Assembly: GCF_019145355.1 (NCBI RefSeq)
Contig: NZ_JAHSTY010000002.1
Location: 1,550,001-1,614,000 of the forward strand
DNA from: Pseudomonas azadiae
GTDB taxonomy: Bacteria; Pseudomonadota; Gammaproteobacteria; Pseudomonadales; Pseudomonadaceae
DNA length: 64,000 bases
Reading direction: 5' to 3'
The stretch's first letter is position 1, and each line of letters opens with the position of its first letter. The notes beneath the pieces were generated by a model, which saw only the letters and a list, made by a program, of their open reading frames with translations, did not search any database and was not told where the DNA came from. Shown here piece after piece: positions 18,424-28,900 of the stretch. The position numbers and the translations under genes were made by a program.

Positions 18424-20175
18424 ATGGCCAAGCCCGCTGCCGTCGCGCCCTTATTCAAGGCGCTGGGTGAATACAAGAGCATATTGATCAGTATTGGTTG
18501 TTTCACGGCCTTGATTAACCTGCTAATGCTGGTGCCGTCGATTTACATGCTGCAAGTGTATGACCGGGTACTGTCCTCCCAGAACGAAACCACCCTGGTG
18601 ATGTTGACGCTGATGGTCGTGGGCTTCTTTGTGTTTATTGGCACCCTGGAAGTGATCCGCAGTTTTGTCGTGATCCGTATCGGCAGCCAGTTGGAGCGGC
18701 GTTTCAACCTGCGCGTGTACAAAGCCGCGTTCGAACGCAACCTGCAATGCGGGCAGGGGCATGCAGGACAATCCCTGGGCGACCTGACCCATATCCGCCA
18801 ATTCATCACGGGCCCGGCGCTGTTCGCGTTTTTCGATGCGCCGTGGTTTCCCATCTACCTGTTCGTGATTTTTCTGTTCAACGTGTGGCTTGGCGTGCTG
18901 GCCACGGCCGGTGCGCTGTTGCTGATCGGCCTGGCTTGTCTTAACGAATACTTGACCAAAAAGCCCCTGGGCGAGGCCAGTGCGTTCTCCCAGCAATCGA
19001 CCCAGTTGGCCACCAGCCATTTGCACAACGCCGAGACCATCCAGGCCATGGGCATGCTCGGTGCGCTGCGCAAGCGCTGGTTTGCCGTGCATGGGCAGTT
19101 CCTGGGGTTGCAGAACCAGGCCAGTGACACCGGTTCGGTGATGACCTCGTTGAGCAAATCCTTGCGCCTGTGCCTGCAATCGCTGGTGCTGGGCCTGGGC
19201 GCGTTGCTGGTGATCCGCGGCGATATGACCGCCGGGATGATGATCGCAGGTTCCATCCTGATGGGCCGGGTGCTCAGCCCCATCGACCAGTTGATTGCGG
19301 TGTGGAAACAATGGAGTTCGGCCAAGCTGGCCTATCAACGCCTGGATGAATTGCTGCGCGAATTCCCGCCGGAGGATGAGCAGATGGCCTTGCCCGCGCC
19401 CAAAGGCCAGGTGAGTTTCGAACAGGTGAGCGCGGGCCCGCCAGGGCGGCGTCTGGCGACCTTGCATCAGGTCGGCTTCACCCTTGGCGCTGGCGAAGTG
19501 CTTGGCGTACTCGGCGCCTCGGGTTCCGGAAAATCCACCTTGGCCCGTGTGTTGGTGGGCGTGTGGCCAACCCTGGCCGGAACCGTGCGTTTGGACGGCG
19601 CGGATATTCACCGTTGGGACCGCGACGACCTCGGCCCGCATATTGGCTATCTGCCCCAGGACATCGAACTCTTCAGCGGCAGCATCGCCGACAATATCGC
19701 GCGTTTTCGTGAGGCCGACCCCGAGCGCGTGGTGAAGGCTGCGCAGCAGGCCGGCGTGCATGAGCTGATCCTGCGCTTGCCCCAGGGCTACGACACCGTC
19801 TTGGGCGACAACGGCGGCGGCCTGTCCGGCGGGCAGAAGCAGCGCGTCGCCCTGGCCCGTGCGCTGTATGGCGGGCCGCGTTTGATTGTGCTGGATGAGC
19901 CCAACTCCAACCTCGACACCGTCGGCGAAGCGGCGCTGGCCCGTGCCATCGCGCAGATGAAAGCCCAGGGCAGCAGCGTGGTCCTGGTCACCCACCGTTC
20001 CTCGGCGCTGGCCCAGGCGGACAAGTTGCTGGTGCTCAACGAAGGCCGCCTGCAGGCATTCGGGCCAAGCCAGGAGGTGCTGCGCGCCTTGTCCGGCCAG
20101 CAGGAAGCGCCGAAGGACAAGGCCGGCGTCAGTTTCAGTCGTCAGTACCAAGCCGCAGGGAATCCAGGCGCATGA
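18424..20175 (+). CDS. aprD: Type I secretion ABC transporter ATPase/permease AprD
   Basis: The 583-aa inner-membrane protein joins a six-helix transporter domain (residues about 20-310) to an ABC ATPase (about 330-560). The ATPase shows Walker A VLGASGSGKSTLAR, the signature LSGGQKQRVALARAL and Walker B LIVLDEPNSNLD. It powers export of AprA and TliA from cytoplasm to outside with AprE and AprF. It begins about 100 bp after aprI and its stop overlaps the aprE start by four bases. The spacer before it contains no terminator. Length and motif spacing match PrtD/AprD exporters; no N-terminal C39 peptidase-like domain is present, as expected for this class. Confidence 0.96.
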   Translation: MAKPAAVAPLFKALGEYKSILISIGCFTALINLLMLVPSIYMLQVYDRVLSSQNETTLVMLTLMVVGFFVFIGTLEVIRSFVVIRIGSQLERRFNLRVYKAAFERNLQCGQGHAGQSLGDLTHIRQFITGPALFAFFDAPWFPIYLFVIFLFNVWLGVLATAGALLLIGLACLNEYLTKKPLGEASAFSQQSTQLATSHLHNAETIQAMGMLGALRKRWFAVHGQFLGLQNQASDTGSVMTSLSKSLRLCLQSLVLGLGALLVIRGDMTAGMMIAGSILMGRVLSPIDQLIAVWKQWSSAKLAYQRLDELLREFPPEDEQMALPAPKGQVSFEQVSAGPPGRRLATLHQVGFTLGAGEVLGVLGASGSGKSTLARVLVGVWPTLAGTVRLDGADIHRWDRDDLGPHIGYLPQDIELFSGSIADNIARFREADPERVVKAAQQAGVHELILRLPQGYDTVLGDNGGGLSGGQKQRVALARALYGGPRLIVLDEPNSNLDTVGEAALARAIAQMKAQGSSVVLVTHRSSALAQADKLLVLNEGRLQAFGPSQEVLRALSGQQEAPKDKAGVSFSRQYQAAGNPGA

Positions 20176-21485
20176 GCAGCATCACTGTTGAACCAGGTTT
20201 CAAAGAGCGCGAAGCACGGTTTTTTGTGCGCATGGGCTGGCTGCTGACCGTGGTCGGTGCCGGTGGTTTTTTCCTGTGGGCCGGCCTGGCGCCGCTGGAC
20301 CAAGGCATTCCGGTGCAGGGCACGGTGGTGGTGTCCGGCAAGCGCAAGGCCGTGCAAACCCTCAGCCCCGGCGTGGTCAGCCGCATTCTGGTGCGCGAGG
20401 GCGAGCGGGTGAAGCAGGGCCAGCCGCTGTTTCGCCTCGACCAGACCCAGAGTCAGGCCGATGTGCACTCGCTGCAGGCCCAGTACCGCATGGCCTGGGC
20501 CAGCGTGGCGCGCTGGCAGAGCGAGCGGGACAACCAACCCGGTGTGACGTTTCCCGCCGAGCTGAGCACCCAACCTGATCCGGCATTGGCGCTCGTACTC
20601 GAAGGCCAGCGCCAACTGTTCAGCAGCCGCCGCGAAGCCTTTGCCCGCGAGCAGGCGGGCATCCGCGCGAATATCGATGGCGCCACGGCGCAGCTCAACG
20701 GCATGCGCCGCGCCCGCAGCGACCTGACCGCCCAGGCGCAATCCCTGCGCGACCAATTGAGCAACCTGCAACCGCTGGCCGACAACGGCTACATCCCGCG
20801 CAACCGGCTGATGGACTACCAGCGCCAGTTGTCCCAGGTGCAACAGGACCTGGCACAGAACACCGGCGAAAGCGGCCGGGTAGAGCAGGGCATCCTGGAG
20901 TCGCGGCTCAAGTTGCAGCAGCACCGCGAGGAATATCAGAAGGAGGTGCGCAGCCAACTGGCCGACGCGCAACTGCGTAGCCTGACCCTGGAACAGCAGC
21001 TCACTTCCGCCGGGTTCGACTTGCAGCACAGCGAAATCAACGCGCCGGCGGATGGCATCGCGGTCAACCTCGGCGTGCACACCGAGGGCGCCGTGGTGCG
21101 TGCGGGCGAAACCCTGTTGGAAATCGTGCCCCAGGACACGCGTCTGGAAGTCGAAGGGCACCTGCCGGTGCACCTGGTGGACAAGGTTGGCACGCACCTG
21201 CCGGTCGACATTCTGTTCACCGCTTTCAACCAGAGCCGCACCCCGCGGGTACCGGGCGAGGTCAGCCTGGTCTCCGCCGACCAGATGCTCGATGAAAAAA
21301 CCGGCGCGCCTTACTACGTGCTGCGCACCACGGTCAGTGACGCCGCACTGGGAAAACTCCACGGCCTGGTGATCAAACCCGGCATGCCCGCCGAGATGTT
21401 CGTGCGCACCGGCGAGCGCTCGCTGCTCAATTACCTGTTCAAGCCGCTGCTCGATCGCGCCGGCTCCGCGTTGACCGAGGAATGA
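20172..21485 (+). CDS. aprE: Type I secretion membrane-fusion protein AprE
   Basis: The 437-aa adaptor has one N-terminal membrane segment (GWLLTVVGAGGFFLWAGLAP), a biotinyl-lipoyl-like half motif VQGTVVVSGKRKAVQ with GVVSRILVREGERVKQGQ, a long coiled-coil region in the middle (residues about 120-290), and a C-terminal beta domain with APADGIAVNL and PYYVLRTTVS. It bridges AprD and the outer-membrane channel AprF. It overlaps both neighbours by four bases (ATGA), so aprDEF are translationally coupled and made in fixed ratio. Everything fits the HlyD/PrtE family. Confidence 0.96.
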   Translation: MSSITVEPGFKEREARFFVRMGWLLTVVGAGGFFLWAGLAPLDQGIPVQGTVVVSGKRKAVQTLSPGVVSRILVREGERVKQGQPLFRLDQTQSQADVHSLQAQYRMAWASVARWQSERDNQPGVTFPAELSTQPDPALALVLEGQRQLFSSRREAFAREQAGIRANIDGATAQLNGMRRARSDLTAQAQSLRDQLSNLQPLADNGYIPRNRLMDYQRQLSQVQQDLAQNTGESGRVEQGILESRLKLQQHREEYQKEVRSQLADAQLRSLTLEQQLTSAGFDLQHSEINAPADGIAVNLGVHTEGAVVRAGETLLEIVPQDTRLEVEGHLPVHLVDKVGTHLPVDILFTAFNQSRTPRVPGEVSLVSADQMLDEKTGAPYYVLRTTVSDAALGKLHGLVIKPGMPAEMFVRTGERSLLNYLFKPLLDRAGSALTEE

Positions 21486-21487
21486 GC

Positions 21488-22828
21488 ATGAAGCCCGTGT
21501 TCATTGCCTTGCTATTGACTTGCGCCAGCGCCCAAGCCGCCATGGGCCCGTTCGACGTGTACGAGCAAGCCCTGCGCAACGACCCGGTGTTCCTCGGTGC
21601 CATCAAGGAGCGCGACGCCGGCCTGGAAAACCGGACCATCGGCCGCGCCGGCCTGCTGCCCAAGCTTTCCTACAACTACAACAAGGGCCGCAACAACTCC
21701 GAGGCGCACTTGCCGGACGGGCGCGGCGGCAGCTATCGCGACGACCGCAACTACAACAGCTACGGCTCCACCTTCAGCCTGCAACAGCCGTTGTTCGACT
21801 ACGAGGCCTACGCCAACTACCGCAAGGGCGTGGCCCAGGCGCTGTTTGCCGACGAAAGCTTTCGCGACAAGAGCCAGGCGCTGCTGGTGCGAGTGTTGAC
21901 CTATTACACCCAGGCGCTGTTCGCCCAGGACCAGATCGACATCGCCCGTGCCAAGAAGAAGGCCTTCGAGCAGCAGTTCCAGCAGAACCGGCACCTGTTC
22001 CAGCAGGGCGAGGGCACCCGCACCGACATCCTCGAAGCCGAGTCGCGTTACGAGCTGGCCACCGCCGAGGAGATCCAGGCGCTGGATGAGCAGGACGCGT
22101 CGTTAAGAGAGCTGGGCGCGCTGATTGGCGTGCAGAGCGTCGACATCCACGATCTGGCACCGCTCAACCAGGGCTTTGCCGCGTTTACGCTGAGCCCGGC
22201 GAACTACGACAGTTGGCATCAACTGGCGATCAGCAGCAACCCCACGCTCGCGTCCCAGCGCCAGGCCCTGGAAGTGGCGCGCTATGAGGTGGAACGCAAC
22301 CGCGCCGGGCATTTGCCCAAGGTCACGGCCTACGCCAGTTCGCGCCAGCAGGAATCCGACAGCGGCAATACCTACAACCAGCGCTATGACACCAACACCA
22401 TTGGCGTCGAGGTGAGCGTGCCGCTGTATGCCGGTGGCGGCATTTCGGCCTCCACCCGCCAGGCCAGCCGCGCGATGGAGCAGGCCGAGTACGAACTGGA
22501 GGGCAAGACCCGCGAGACCCTGATAGAGCTGCGTCGCCAGTTCAGCGCTTGCCTGTCCGGCGTGAGCAAGCTGCGCGCTTACCAGAAGGCCCTGGCTTCG
22601 GCCGAAGCGCTGGTGGTGTCGACCCGGCAAAGCATCCTGGGCGGCGAGCGGGTCAACCTCGATGCGCTGAATGCCGAACAACAGCTGTACAGCACCCGTC
22701 GCGACCTGGCCCAGGCCCGTTACGACTATTTGATGGCCTGGACCAAATTGCATTACTACGCGGGCAACCTGCGTGAGACCGACCTGGCCAAGGTGGATGA
22801 AGCCTTCGGCCCGGAGGGAAAACGGTAG
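21488..22828 (+). CDS. aprF: Type I secretion outer-membrane channel AprF (TolC family)
   Basis: The 446-aa protein has a Sec signal peptide (MKPVFIALLLTCASAQAAMG) and the duplicated helical TolC/OEP repeat: YEQALRNDPVFLGAIKERDA near the start and the second copy beginning WHQLAISSNPTLASQR. It forms the trimeric outer-membrane exit duct for AprA and TliA. Two starts are possible. ATG 21482 overlaps the aprE stop, but ATG 21488 is preferred because GAGG at 21477-21480 is seven bases upstream and it gives a clean signal peptide. It is followed by pspA after 32 bases. Confidence 0.95.
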   Translation: MKPVFIALLLTCASAQAAMGPFDVYEQALRNDPVFLGAIKERDAGLENRTIGRAGLLPKLSYNYNKGRNNSEAHLPDGRGGSYRDDRNYNSYGSTFSLQQPLFDYEAYANYRKGVAQALFADESFRDKSQALLVRVLTYYTQALFAQDQIDIARAKKKAFEQQFQQNRHLFQQGEGTRTDILEAESRYELATAEEIQALDEQDASLRELGALIGVQSVDIHDLAPLNQGFAAFTLSPANYDSWHQLAISSNPTLASQRQALEVARYEVERNRAGHLPKVTAYASSRQQESDSGNTYNQRYDTNTIGVEVSVPLYAGGGISASTRQASRAMEQAEYELEGKTRETLIELRRQFSACLSGVSKLRAYQKALASAEALVVSTRQSILGGERVNLDALNAEQQLYSTRRDLAQARYDYLMAWTKLHYYAGNLRETDLAKVDEAFGPEGKR

Positions 22829-22838
22829 GAGCGGCGAT

Positions 22839-22846
22839 AACAATAA
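22839..22846 (+). promoter_or_regulatory. Hfq/Crc-type A-rich motif before pspA
   Basis: AACAATAA is an exact match to the AAYAAYAA catabolite-repression motif and lies just upstream of the pspA ribosome-binding site (start 22861). Hfq/Crc control is inferred. Confidence 0.45.
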
Positions 22847-22860
22847 ATAGGAGTGTACGG

Positions 22861-25818
22861 ATGATCACGGATTCACCACGTTTCAAACCCTTCACCGCAG
22901 GCTCGTTGCTGCTGCTGTCCGTTGCGGCACAGGCGCAGTACACCGAGCCCGGTCAGCCGGGTAATCCAGCCAGTTGGCGTTCCGCCGAGTACCAGAGCGA
23001 CTGGGGTCTGGGGCGCATGAAGGCGGATGAAGCCTATGCCGCCGGGATCAGCGGCAAGGGTGTGAAAATCGGAGCGCTGGACTCAGGTTTCGATGCCAAT
23101 CACCCAGAAGCGTCCATGGACCGCTTCCACCCGGTCACCGCCAGCGGCACTTACGTGGATGGCAGTGCCTTCAGCACCACTGGCGCGCTCAACCCCAACA
23201 ACGATTCCCACGGCACTCACGTCACCGGCACCATGGGCGCGGCGCGCGACGGCGTGGGCATGCATGGCGTGGCGTATAACGCACAGGTCTATGTAGGCAA
23301 TACCAACGCCAACGACAGCTTCCTGTTCGGCCCGACCCCAGACCCCAAGTATTTCAAAGCGGTGTACAGCGCCCTGGTGGATTCCGGCGTGCGCGCCATC
23401 AACAACAGCTGGGGCAGCCAGCCCAAGGACGTCAGCTACCAGACCTTGGGCGATCTCCACGCTGCCTATGCCCAGCACTACAACCGCGGCACTTGGCTGG
23501 ACGCAGCGGCGCAGGTGGCCAAGGCTGGCGTGATCAACGTGTTCAGCGCCGGCAACAGCGGCTATGCGAATGCCAGCGTGCGTTCGGCGCTGCCCTATTT
23601 CCAGCCGGAGCTGGAAGGTCACTGGCTGGCGGTGTCGGGGCTGGATCAAGCCAATAACCAGAAATACAACAAGTGCGGTATCGCCAAGTACTGGTGCATT
23701 TCCACCCCGGGTGCGTTGATCAACAGCACCATCCCCAATGGCGGTTACGGCGTGAAGTCCGGCACCTCGATGTCGGCGCCCCATGCCACGGGCGCGCTGG
23801 CGCTGGTGATGCAACGCTACCCCTACATGACCAACGACCAGGCCTTGCAGGTGCTGCTGACCACCTCCACTCAGCTGGACGGTTCGACCACCCAGGCGCC
23901 CAACACCACTGTGGGCTGGGGCGTGCCCGACCTGGGGCGGGCGATGCGCGGGCCGGGGCAATTGCTCGGTGTAATGAACGTAAATCTGGCCGCGGGGCAG
24001 AGCGATCGCTGGAGCAACGGCATCTCTGACCAGGCCCTGATCCAGCGCCAGGCCGAGGATGCTGCCGAGCACACCGCCTGGCAGCAAACCCTGAAAGACA
24101 AGGGTTGGCAAAACGGCCTGGGCGCCAATGCCAGCCAGCAGGACCAGACAGACTACGCCGTCGGCGCGGCACGTGACCAGGCTGCGGCGAACCGGGCCTA
24201 CGCAGGCAGCCTGATCAAGTCCGGCGCGGGCACGCTGGTGCTCACTGGCGACAGCACTTACCGTGGAGCCACCAGCGTCAACGGCGGGTTGCTGGCGGTC
24301 AACGGTTCGCTGGCTTCAGCGGTGAGCGTGAACGACAGCGGCACCCTCGGCGGCTCCGGGCGGATTGGCGCGCTGTCGGTGAACAGCGGCGGCCGCGTGG
24401 CGCCGGGCAACTCCGTGGGCACCTTGCAAGTGGCGGGGGATGTGAATCTGGGCGCGGGCTCGACCTATGCCGTGGAACTCACGCCCACCGGCAGCGACCG
24501 AATAATCGCCGGCGGCCAGGCAATCCTCGGCGGCGGCAACCTTACGCTGGCCCTGGAAAACAGCCCGACGCTGCTCAGCGCGGCGCAGGCGCAAAGCCTG
24601 ATCGGGCGCCAGTACGACATCCTCCAGGCGGCGGGTGGCATCCAGGGTCAATTTGGTCGGGTACTGCCCGATTACCTGTTCATTGGCGCCAGCCTCGATT
24701 ATGCCGCCAATGGCGTGCGGCTGGACGTGGTGCGCAATGACGCGAGCTTCGCCAGCGTGGCTGCCAATCGCAATCAGCGGGCGGTAGCCAACGCCGCCGA
24801 ACAACTCGGCGCGGGCAACCCGGTGTATGAGAGCGTGCTGCGCTCCGACTCCCTGGGCGCTGCGCGGCAGGGTTTGCAGCAACTGTCCGGCGAGATCTAC
24901 CCGGCGCTGGGCGCCATGCTGATCAACGACAGCCGCCAACTGCGCGACGCCGTGGGTGAGCGGCTGCGCGAACAGCCTGTAACGGGGCAGAGCAACCTGT
25001 GGCTCAAGGCGCTTGGCGCCTGGGGCAAGACCGACAGCCGCAGCGAGACCGCCGGTTCCACTGCCTCCCTGGGCGGCTTGCTGCTGGGCATGGACGGTGC
25101 GCTGGATGAGCAGACCCGCGTCGGCGTGGTCGCGGGCTATAGCGACGGTTCGCTGAGTATGGGCAACGCCAGCCATGCCTCGGCGTCGGTCGACAGCTAT
25201 CACATAGGCGCTTATGCCGGCCGCGAACTGGATGAGTGGCGCCTGAGCCTGGGGGGTGCGTACAGCTGGCACCGTGGCGATGTGAAGCGCGACCTGCAAT
25301 ACGGCGAGGTCAGCGCTAAGCAAAAGGCCAGGCTGGATGCGCGCAGTGCCCAGCTGTTTACCGAAGCTGCCTACCGCCTCCCGCTACAACCGCTGACGCT
25401 GGAGCCGTTCGCCAATCTGGCCTACGTGCACCTGGACAGTGATTCATTCCATGAAAGAGGCGATGCCGCCGCCCTGCAACGCGGCAGTGACCGGCGCGAC
25501 GCCGTGCTCGGCACCCTCGGCCTGCGCGCGCTGAAGACCCTTGCACTCAACGATCACCAGCAACTGGACCTGTCCGGTTCGCTGGGCTGGCAACACAGCC
25601 TGAGCGCCGTCGAGTCTGAAGAACACCTGGCGTTTGTCGCCGGTGGCCCGTCATTCACCGTGCGCAGCGCACCGGTGCAGCGCGACGCGGCTCTGCTAGG
25701 CGCGCAGGCGAGCCTGGCGCTGAGCCCGGCCATGCGGCTCAACCTCGATTACAACGGCCAGTTGGGGGGTCGAGCGAAAACCCAGGGGGTGGGCTTGAGC
25801 CTGAACTGGCAGTTCTGA
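22861..25818 (+). CDS. pspA: Subtilisin-type serine protease autotransporter PspA
   Basis: The 985-aa protein has a signal peptide ending near AQAQ and an S8 subtilase domain with the triad Asp74 (KIGALDSGFD), His117 (DSHGTHVTGT) and Ser303 (SGTSMSAPHATGA). A passenger beta-helix region follows with a transport repeat (SGAGTLVLTGDSTYRGATSV) near residue 455. The last 270 residues form an autotransporter beta-barrel ending in LSLNWQF with terminal Phe. It secretes itself by the type Va route and does not use AprDEF although it is in the same operon. It is the first of two tandem paralogues. A GGA motif overlaps its start codon. Substrates are unknown. Confidence 0.93.
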   Translation: MITDSPRFKPFTAGSLLLLSVAAQAQYTEPGQPGNPASWRSAEYQSDWGLGRMKADEAYAAGISGKGVKIGALDSGFDANHPEASMDRFHPVTASGTYVDGSAFSTTGALNPNNDSHGTHVTGTMGAARDGVGMHGVAYNAQVYVGNTNANDSFLFGPTPDPKYFKAVYSALVDSGVRAINNSWGSQPKDVSYQTLGDLHAAYAQHYNRGTWLDAAAQVAKAGVINVFSAGNSGYANASVRSALPYFQPELEGHWLAVSGLDQANNQKYNKCGIAKYWCISTPGALINSTIPNGGYGVKSGTSMSAPHATGALALVMQRYPYMTNDQALQVLLTTSTQLDGSTTQAPNTTVGWGVPDLGRAMRGPGQLLGVMNVNLAAGQSDRWSNGISDQALIQRQAEDAAEHTAWQQTLKDKGWQNGLGANASQQDQTDYAVGAARDQAAANRAYAGSLIKSGAGTLVLTGDSTYRGATSVNGGLLAVNGSLASAVSVNDSGTLGGSGRIGALSVNSGGRVAPGNSVGTLQVAGDVNLGAGSTYAVELTPTGSDRIIAGGQAILGGGNLTLALENSPTLLSAAQAQSLIGRQYDILQAAGGIQGQFGRVLPDYLFIGASLDYAANGVRLDVVRNDASFASVAANRNQRAVANAAEQLGAGNPVYESVLRSDSLGAARQGLQQLSGEIYPALGAMLINDSRQLRDAVGERLREQPVTGQSNLWLKALGAWGKTDSRSETAGSTASLGGLLLGMDGALDEQTRVGVVAGYSDGSLSMGNASHASASVDSYHIGAYAGRELDEWRLSLGGAYSWHRGDVKRDLQYGEVSAKQKARLDARSAQLFTEAAYRLPLQPLTLEPFANLAYVHLDSDSFHERGDAAALQRGSDRRDAVLGTLGLRALKTLALNDHQQLDLSGSLGWQHSLSAVESEEHLAFVAGGPSFTVRSAPVQRDAALLGAQASLALSPAMRLNLDYNGQLGGRAKTQGVGLSLNWQF

Positions 25819-25909
25819 ACACACCCCGAGGCCTGTTCCCATCTGGGATAGGCATCGTTTTGAACAGAGTGTTTCACCTACCGGCAATAAAAAACTAAGG
25901 AAGGTCACC

Positions 25910-28900
25910 GTGAACAAACGCAAGTCAGGGTTAACTAGCGCCATCCACACCGCCCTGGGCTATCCGTCCAGGGCCAACCGCAGCGCACCTTACGGCGCGC
26001 TGCTGTGTTGCCTGGCCAGCTTGGGAACCGCTCAGGCCGCGCCGTACGTAGAAACCGGCAAGACGGGCGATGCGGCCAGCTGGCGCAGCAATGAGTTCAA
26101 GGCCGACTGGGGCCTTGGCGCCGTGCACGCCGACACCGCGTATGCCGCCGGCTACACCGGCAAGGGCGTGAAACTGGGGATATTCGACCAGCCGGTATAT
26201 GCCCAGCACCCCGAGTTTGCCAGCCCGGGCAAAGTGGTGACTGTGGTCACCGAGGGTATTCGTCAATACACCGACCCCTATATTCCGGTCAAAGCCGGTG
26301 ACGCCTTTCGTTATGACGGCACGCCGTCGCTGGGCTCCAACGGCAAGCTGGGCAACCACGGCACTCATGTCGGCGGCATTGCCGCAGGCAACCGCGATGG
26401 CGGACCGATGCATGGCGTGGCGTTCAACGCTCAGATCATCAGCGCCGAGAACGGCGACCCAGGGCCCGAAGACGGCATCATCCTCGGTAACGACGGGGCG
26501 GTGTACAAGGCCGGTTGGGATGGGTTGGTCGCCAGCGGCGCGCGGATCATCAACAACAGCTGGGGCATCGGTATCGGCGACCAGTACGCCCAAGGCGGTC
26601 GTGACCCAGCGTTTGCGAACTTCACCCTCAAAGAAGCACAGGCCCAGTTCGACAATATCCGGCCGATCCTTGGCACGGTGGCAGGCGGCGCTTATCAGGG
26701 GGCGATCGATGCCGCCCGCAGCGGCGTACTGACCATCTTTGCCGCCGGTAACGACTACAACCGCAACAACCCCGATGCGATCTCAGGGCTGGCGTATTTT
26801 GTGCCACAGATCGCGCCCAACTGGTTGTCGGTGGCCGCGTTGCAGCAGAACCCAGACACCAGCAGCGCCAATCCTTATGTGATCAGCACCTTTTCCTCGC
26901 GCTGCGGGTACGCGGCGAGTTTTTGCGTGTCGGCGCCGGGGACCCGGATCTACAGCTCGGTGATCAATGGCACCAGCCTTGAAAACCTCACCACTGACTG
27001 GGCCAACTTCAACGGCACCTCCATGGCGGCGCCGCATGTGGCCGGCAGTGCTGCGGTGTTGATGGAGCGTTTCCCGTATATGAGCGGCGAGCAGATTTCC
27101 ACCCTGCTCAAAACCACCGCCACCGACCTCGGCGCGCCAGGCATCGACGCGCTGTATGGCTGGGGCATGATCAACCTGGGCAAGGCCGTCGACGGACCGG
27201 GGATGTTTATCACTGCCGAAGATATTCCTGCCGAGTTTCGTATCGATGGCGCTTATGGCAGTGGCCAATTCGTCGCCGACCTGCCAGGCATCGGCGCGGT
27301 GGTGGATGCCGGCAAGCCGACCCAACGCCTGTGCAATGACGTGCACTGTGGCCTGGATGTGTGGCGCAACGACATCTCGGGTCATGGCGGCTTGACCAAG
27401 CTGGGCATCGGTTCGCTGGTACTGACCGGCAGCAATACCTACAGCGGTCCGACCCTGGTCAATCAGGGGCTGCTGGCGGTGAATGGCTCAATCACTTCCG
27501 ACGTCACCGTCAGCCAGAGCGGCGTGCTGGGCGGCTCGGGGCGCGTCGGTTCGCTGCTGGCCAAATCCGGCGGCACCGTGGCGCCGGGCAATTCCATCGG
27601 CACGCTGAATGTGGCGGGAGACGTAACGTTCGAAGCAGGTTCCACTTATGCGGTAGAAGTCTCACCCACCAGCAGCGACCGCATCGTCGCCGGGGGCACC
27701 GCCACGCTCAATGGCGGCACCGTGACCCTGGCCCTGGAAAACAGCCCGACGTTATTGAGCAGCGCCCAGGCCACGAGTTTGATCGGGCGCCAATACGACA
27801 TCCTGCAAGCGGCAGGCGGTATCACCGGCAGCTTCGGTGCGGTGCTGCCCGACTACGTGTTTATCGGTGGCAACCTGAACTATGCCGCCACCGGCGTGCA
27901 ACTGGCGGTCGCGCGCAATGCCAACAGTTTTGCCAGTGCGGGCGCGACCGACAACCAACGCGCCGTGGCGGCCGCCGCCGAGCAATTGGGGGCGGGCAAT
28001 GCCGTGTATGAAAGCGTGCTGCTGGCACCGAATGCGGCGTCGGCGCAGGGCGCGTTCCAACAGTTGAGCGGGGAAATCTACCCGGCGCTGCAGAGTGCGC
28101 TGGTCAATGACAGCCGCTATCTGCGCGAAGCCGTGGGCGAGCGCCTGCAAAACGGCGAAATGGGCGCCAGCAGCCAGACCGTCGACACGCGGGGCAACGT
28201 GTGGGTCAAGGCGCTGGGCGCATGGGGCAAGTCCGATGCGCGCAGCGACACGGCCGGCTACACCACCTCCATCGGCGGCCTGCTTGCCGGGGTCGACGGT
28301 GCGCTGGACGATGACACGCGCCTGGGCCTGGTCGCGGGTTACAGCGATACCTCACTGAACATGGGCAGCGGCACCCATTCCCGGGCCGCCGTCGACAGCT
28401 ACCACTTCGGCGCCTACGCCGGGCACGAAATCGGTGCCTGGCGTTTGAGCGGTGGCGCCACCTATAGCTGGCACCGCGCGGATGTAAAGCGTGACCTGCA
28501 GTACGGCGAGGTCGCCGGCAAACAGAAAGCCAAGGTCGACGCACGCAGTACCCAAGTGTTCGGCGAAGCGGCGTATCGCGTCAATCTGCAGCCCCTGGCC
28601 CTGGAACCGTTCGCCAACTTGGCGTATGTCCACCTGGACACCGACGGCGTGACCGAAAAAGGCGATGCCGCTGCCCTGAAAAGCCGTGATGACCGCCGTG
28701 ACCTGGTGTTGAGCACCTTGGGCGCGCGTGCGCTGAAAACCTTCAACGTCAATGACCACCAGCAACTGCAGCTGTCGGGGACCTTGGGCTGGCAGCACAC
28801 GCTGAGCAGCACCGCGTCGCAGCAGCACTTGGCGTTCGCGTCGGGCGGCCCCTCTTTTGCGGTGCAGAGTACGCCGATGGCGCGCGATGCTGCGTTGGTG